A DNA stretch of 64,000 nt from positions 1-64,000 of the forward strand of contig NZ_JAPSLH010000010.1 in assembly GCF_031180965.1 (NCBI RefSeq). Direction: 5' to 3'. The position numbers and the translations under genes are program-made. This document shows positions 61,907-64,000 of the stretch, in pieces. The notes beneath the pieces are model-generated. The model saw nothing but the letters and a program-made list of their open reading frames with translations, searched no databases and had not been told where the DNA came from. Origin of the DNA: Chelativorans sp. (GTDB lineage Bacteria; Pseudomonadota; Alphaproteobacteria; Rhizobiales; Rhizobiaceae). Within the stretch, counting starts at the first letter, position 1. Each line of letters starts with the position of its first letter.

Positions 61907-62004
61907 GGCGGCCGTTTTTCGCCTCTCATGCTTCACTCAAGGGTTTACATCCGCGCCGCGCTCGTGCCAGAAGCGGCTCATCAGCCCTGCAGCGGAGAAG
62001 TTTT

Positions 62005-62214
62005 TTGAAGCCGGAAGAGATCAGGAAGCTCGACGCCTATTTCAAGCGCCTCTTCCAGAACCCCTCCTTGCAAGTCAAGGCACGACCCCGCAAGGATGAT
62101 TCCTGCGAGCTCTATATCGGCGACGAGTTCCTCGGCATCATCTTCAAGGATGAAGACGAGGGCGAGCTCTCCTACAATTTCTCGATGGCCATTCTGGACG
62201 TCGATCTCGACTGA
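62005..62214 (+). CDS. DUF3126 family protein
   Basis: A 69-residue protein matching DUF3126 throughout (EIRKLDAYFKRLF; VKARPRKDDSCELYIGDEF; DEGELSYNFSMAILDVDLD). It is conserved downstream of cysE in many alphaproteobacteria; the function is unknown. The TTG start follows GGAGAAG by 5 nt; upstream codons in frame belong to the shadow of cysE. The 61907-62004 gap contains a short GAGGCG/CGCCTC hairpin right after the cysE stop. Confidence 0.9.
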   Translation: MKPEEIRKLDAYFKRLFQNPSLQVKARPRKDDSCELYIGDEFLGIIFKDEDEGELSYNFSMAILDVDLD

Positions 62215-62217
62215 CCC

Positions 62218-62931
62218 TCAGCCCTCGCCCTGCAGGAAGGCGGTGGTCTTGCCCCAGATCGCCGCATCGAGAGCCTGCCACTCGCTGAGCAGCGCTTCCG
62301 GGAAGCGGTAGGAGAGGGTGGTCTCTGCGGAAATGAATATGTCGCGGTCGCAGGAGGCGAGTGCCGTCCGCGCTATCTCGCCGGCAAGGCAGCGCGCCAC
62401 GAAAGGCGCATTTCCCGGCCGTTCGCCTACTGCCAGAAGCTCGCCGGCATACCCTGAATCCTCGCGGAATCGATAGAGCTTCAGCCCTGCAGGCCCGTCG
62501 GCGGGCTCGGCTTGCAGGAGACCGCGATAGATCGGCTCAAGCCTGCCGCTCATGTCGCGCGAGAGCATCCGCGGCTCCAGCGTGAGGAAGATGATGCTCT
62601 TCGCGCCGTCCGAATTGTTGAAGGCCTCCTCGGCCTCGGCGGTATAGCCCTCCAGCTCCGGCCAGCGCAGGTAGAGGTCGAGCCGCGGCTGGACGCCGTC
62701 GCGCCGCGCTTCCTCGAAACGGATGGCGTTTTCCGGCACTACGAACACGTCGTTGCCGATGACGATTTCCCGCTCGGTCGCCGAGGCGCTGTGGCCGCTG
62801 TCGAGGATCATGGCGCCGAGCCAGACCGCCGCCACGGTGATGCCGAGGGAAAGGAGCGCGAAGGCCGTGCAGAGCGCGCCGAGATGGCCGAGCGGCGATA
62901 CGCGCGTTGCCTGGTAGTTCGCGAAATTCAT
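62218..62931 (-). CDS. membrane-anchored protein of unknown function
   Basis: A 237-residue protein with one N-terminal transmembrane segment (about 15-45, ALCTAFALLSLGITVAAVWL) and a soluble, mostly beta-strand domain presumably in the periplasm (ENAIRFEEARRDGVQPRLDL; YRFREDSGYAGELLAVGE), with a conserved cysteine pair (RCLAGE, SCDRDIF). Family not recognised, though similar proteins occur across rhizobia. It converges on DUF3126, 3 bp away. Confidence 0.75.
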   Translation of the reverse strand: MNFANYQATRVSPLGHLGALCTAFALLSLGITVAAVWLGAMILDSGHSASATEREIVIGNDVFVVPENAIRFEEARRDGVQPRLDLYLRWPELEGYTAEAEEAFNNSDGAKSIIFLTLEPRMLSRDMSGRLEPIYRGLLQAEPADGPAGLKLYRFREDSGYAGELLAVGERPGNAPFVARCLAGEIARTALASCDRDIFISAETTLSYRFPEALLSEWQALDAAIWGKTTAFLQGEG

Positions 62932-63094
62932 CGCCTGTGTGCGAGCCTGCACGATACGCCTCGAAATCCGAATCCGTGCACAACACGGAGTGCGACGACC
63001 TTGGCGCGCCAGGGTAAATGAAGCGTGAACTTGACCCACTTGCGTGCGTGAACCCCTGCACTTTAACTAGGGGGGCAGTTCGAGGAGGATTCTG

Positions 63095-63631
63095 ATGCCG
63101 GTCTTTGCGCTCGATGGAGAGAGCCCCCAATTTGCCGACTCCGAGACGGGATGGGTCGCGCCCGACGCCATGCTCGTCGGCAAGCTGATCATCGGCCGGG
63201 ACGTAGGGATCTGGTTCGGCGCCGTACTGCGCGGCGACAATGAGCCCATCGCCATCGGCGATGAAAGCAATGTGCAGGAGCATACGGTGATGCACACCGA
63301 TCCGGGCTTCCCGCTCACGGTCGGGCGCGGCTGCACCATAGGACATCGCGCCATCCTGCATGGCTGCACGATCGGCGACAACACGCTCATCGGCATGGGC
63401 GCCACCGTGCTGAATGGGGCTCGCATCGGCAATGGCTGCCTTATCGGCGCAGGAGCGCTGGTGACCGAGGGAAAGAGCTTTCCCGACCGGTCGCTGATCG
63501 TCGGCACGCCCGCCAAACTGGTGCGCGAACTTGACGACGAGGCTGTGGCGCGGCTGCGCGCTTCCGCTACGCGCTATGTCGAGAATGCCAGGCGATTCCG
63601 CCGCGGCTTGGCGCCGGCCGAGCGCATCTGA
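63095..63631 (+). CDS. gamma carbonic anhydrase family protein
   Basis: A 178-residue left-handed beta-helix protein. The zinc-ligand histidines are in QEHTVMHTD and GHRAILHGC. It resembles YrdA/PaaY (gamma-CA-like) proteins, which may bind metal and acyl-CoA or act as carbonic anhydrases; activity is uncertain. GAGGAGGATTCTG precedes the ATG. It diverges from the unknown membrane protein with a 163-bp gap. Confidence 0.9.
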   Translation: MPVFALDGESPQFADSETGWVAPDAMLVGKLIIGRDVGIWFGAVLRGDNEPIAIGDESNVQEHTVMHTDPGFPLTVGRGCTIGHRAILHGCTIGDNTLIGMGATVLNGARIGNGCLIGAGALVTEGKSFPDRSLIVGTPAKLVRELDDEAVARLRASATRYVENARRFRRGLAPAERI

Positions 63632-63655
63632 TCCGACAGTGCAACGGAAAAAAGC

Positions 63656-63686
63656 GGAGCCGACCCCTGGGGAAGGGGCCGGCTCC
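63656..63686 (-). terminator. intrinsic terminator of the BTLCP-type gene
   Basis: GGAGCCG-A-CCCC pairs with GGGG-C-CGGCTCC (one A/C mismatch) around a loop. On the minus strand the stem is followed by a GC-interrupted T-run (CGCTTTTTTCC), so it ends the gene at 63739-64000. Confidence 0.75.
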
Positions 63687-63738
63687 TAACCCGGTCGTGG
63701 GGACGGGGAGGTGGGGACTCGACCGGGTTTTCGAAGGC

Positions 63739-64000
63739 TCAGCGGCTCGACGAGACGCTGCCCACAGCCGTGGCGCGGCCGTCGGAGATAGACACCCAGC
63801 GGGCGGGATCGCGCGTCGACTGGCGCTTCAGATACTGGTACTGGGTCTCCGACCAGGGCAGGATCAGCGACTCCATGTTGTCGAGGACGAAGTCGCCCAT
63901 GCTGGTGTTGACGGTCAGTACCGCGTGGCCGTTGCCGTTCGGCTGCCGGACGACGGTGATCAGCAGGTTGCCGGCCGGGACACCGGCCTTTATGAGCAGC
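63739..64000 (-). CDS. transglutaminase-like cysteine peptidase (BTLCP), partial
   Basis: Only the last 86 or so codons are inside the window; the start lies beyond 64000. The minus-strand translation includes LLIKAGVPAGNLLITVVRQ, NGHAVLTV (active-site His) and GDFVLDNM (active-site Asp), then SETQYQYLKRQSTRDPARW and a stop. This is the C-terminal half of the bacterial transglutaminase-like cysteine proteinase family (DUF920); the catalytic Cys would be upstream. It is probably periplasmic. Confidence 0.85.
   Translation of the reverse strand, partial: LLIKAGVPAGNLLITVVRQPNGNGHAVLTVNTSMGDFVLDNMESLILPWSETQYQYLKRQSTRDPARWVSISDGRATAVGSVSSSR

Overview
The window is 64 kb of GC-rich chromosome with tightly packed genes. 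It looks like a member of the Hyphomicrobiales (Rhizobiales), probably from the Mesorhizobium/Chelativorans/Phyllobacteriaceae neighbourhood. The case rests on a CckA hybrid kinase, a glnB-glnA unit behind a sigma-54-like promoter, a recA promoter with a GAAC-N7-GAAC-type SOS box, DUF1236, DUF3126 and BTLCP-type proteins, and the rhizobial style of intergenic repeat between recA and clpP. This placement is inferred from gene content; no 16S rRNA gene is present. I see no prophage, integrase, insertion sequence or CRISPR array.

Layout. 0-2.3 kb: tRNA-Asp, tRNA-Val, a GNAT acetyltransferase, two tiny disordered proteins and an SDR. 2.4-9.6 kb: a sensory block with a GAF/HisKA_2 kinase, a 1505-residue protein carrying two complete hybrid-kinase modules, a membrane protein and a DUF1236 protein. 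9.9-13.4 kb: dnaE. 13.4-18.6 kb: a MerR regulator diverging from an MFS exporter, a DHFR-like reductase, an ABC exporter and a methyltransferase. 18.6-22.4 kb: a GNAT gene, then a radical SAM protein with a DUF4130-UdgX fusion (probable DNA repair pair) and a second MerR gene. 22.4-27.5 kb: two membrane enzymes, an aldo-keto reductase, an OmpA-type lipoprotein, and psuK-psuG for pseudouridine breakdown.

27.7-30.5 kb: recA, about 1 kb of non-coding DNA with tandem repeats, and an orphan clpP. 30.5-34 kb: an ArsR-SRPBCC pair, then an MFS gene overlapping gltX. 34-40 kb: maeB, a FAH-family hydrolase and an SDR without YxxxK on one strand, an LpxH-like phosphoesterase, and a dipeptide epimerase. 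40-44.2 kb: a complete Mla-type lipid transport operon (STAS-MlaE, MlaF, MlaD, lipoprotein). 44.2-46.1 kb: glnB-glnA, with a sigma-54-like promoter and a possible NtrC site. 46.3-51.1 kb: NAD(P)HX repair enzyme, tRNA-Lys, ccdA, glmU and a FliO-like proline-rich protein. 51.3-55.3 kb: cckA and pncB. 55.5-64 kb: three small unknown genes, a carboxylase beta subunit, a glyoxalase-type gene, a double cold-shock protein, DUF192, an alpha/beta hydrolase, cysE, DUF3126, a membrane-anchored unknown, a gamma carbonic anhydrase, and the end of a BTLCP-type cysteine peptidase.

Most of this is core metabolism and housekeeping. The parts most worth a second look are the radical SAM/UdgX operon, the double hybrid kinase, the 132-bp tandem repeats between recA and clpP, the tandem disordered micro-proteins near the left end, and several compact convergent gene ends where terminators or a tRNA overlap coding sequence.
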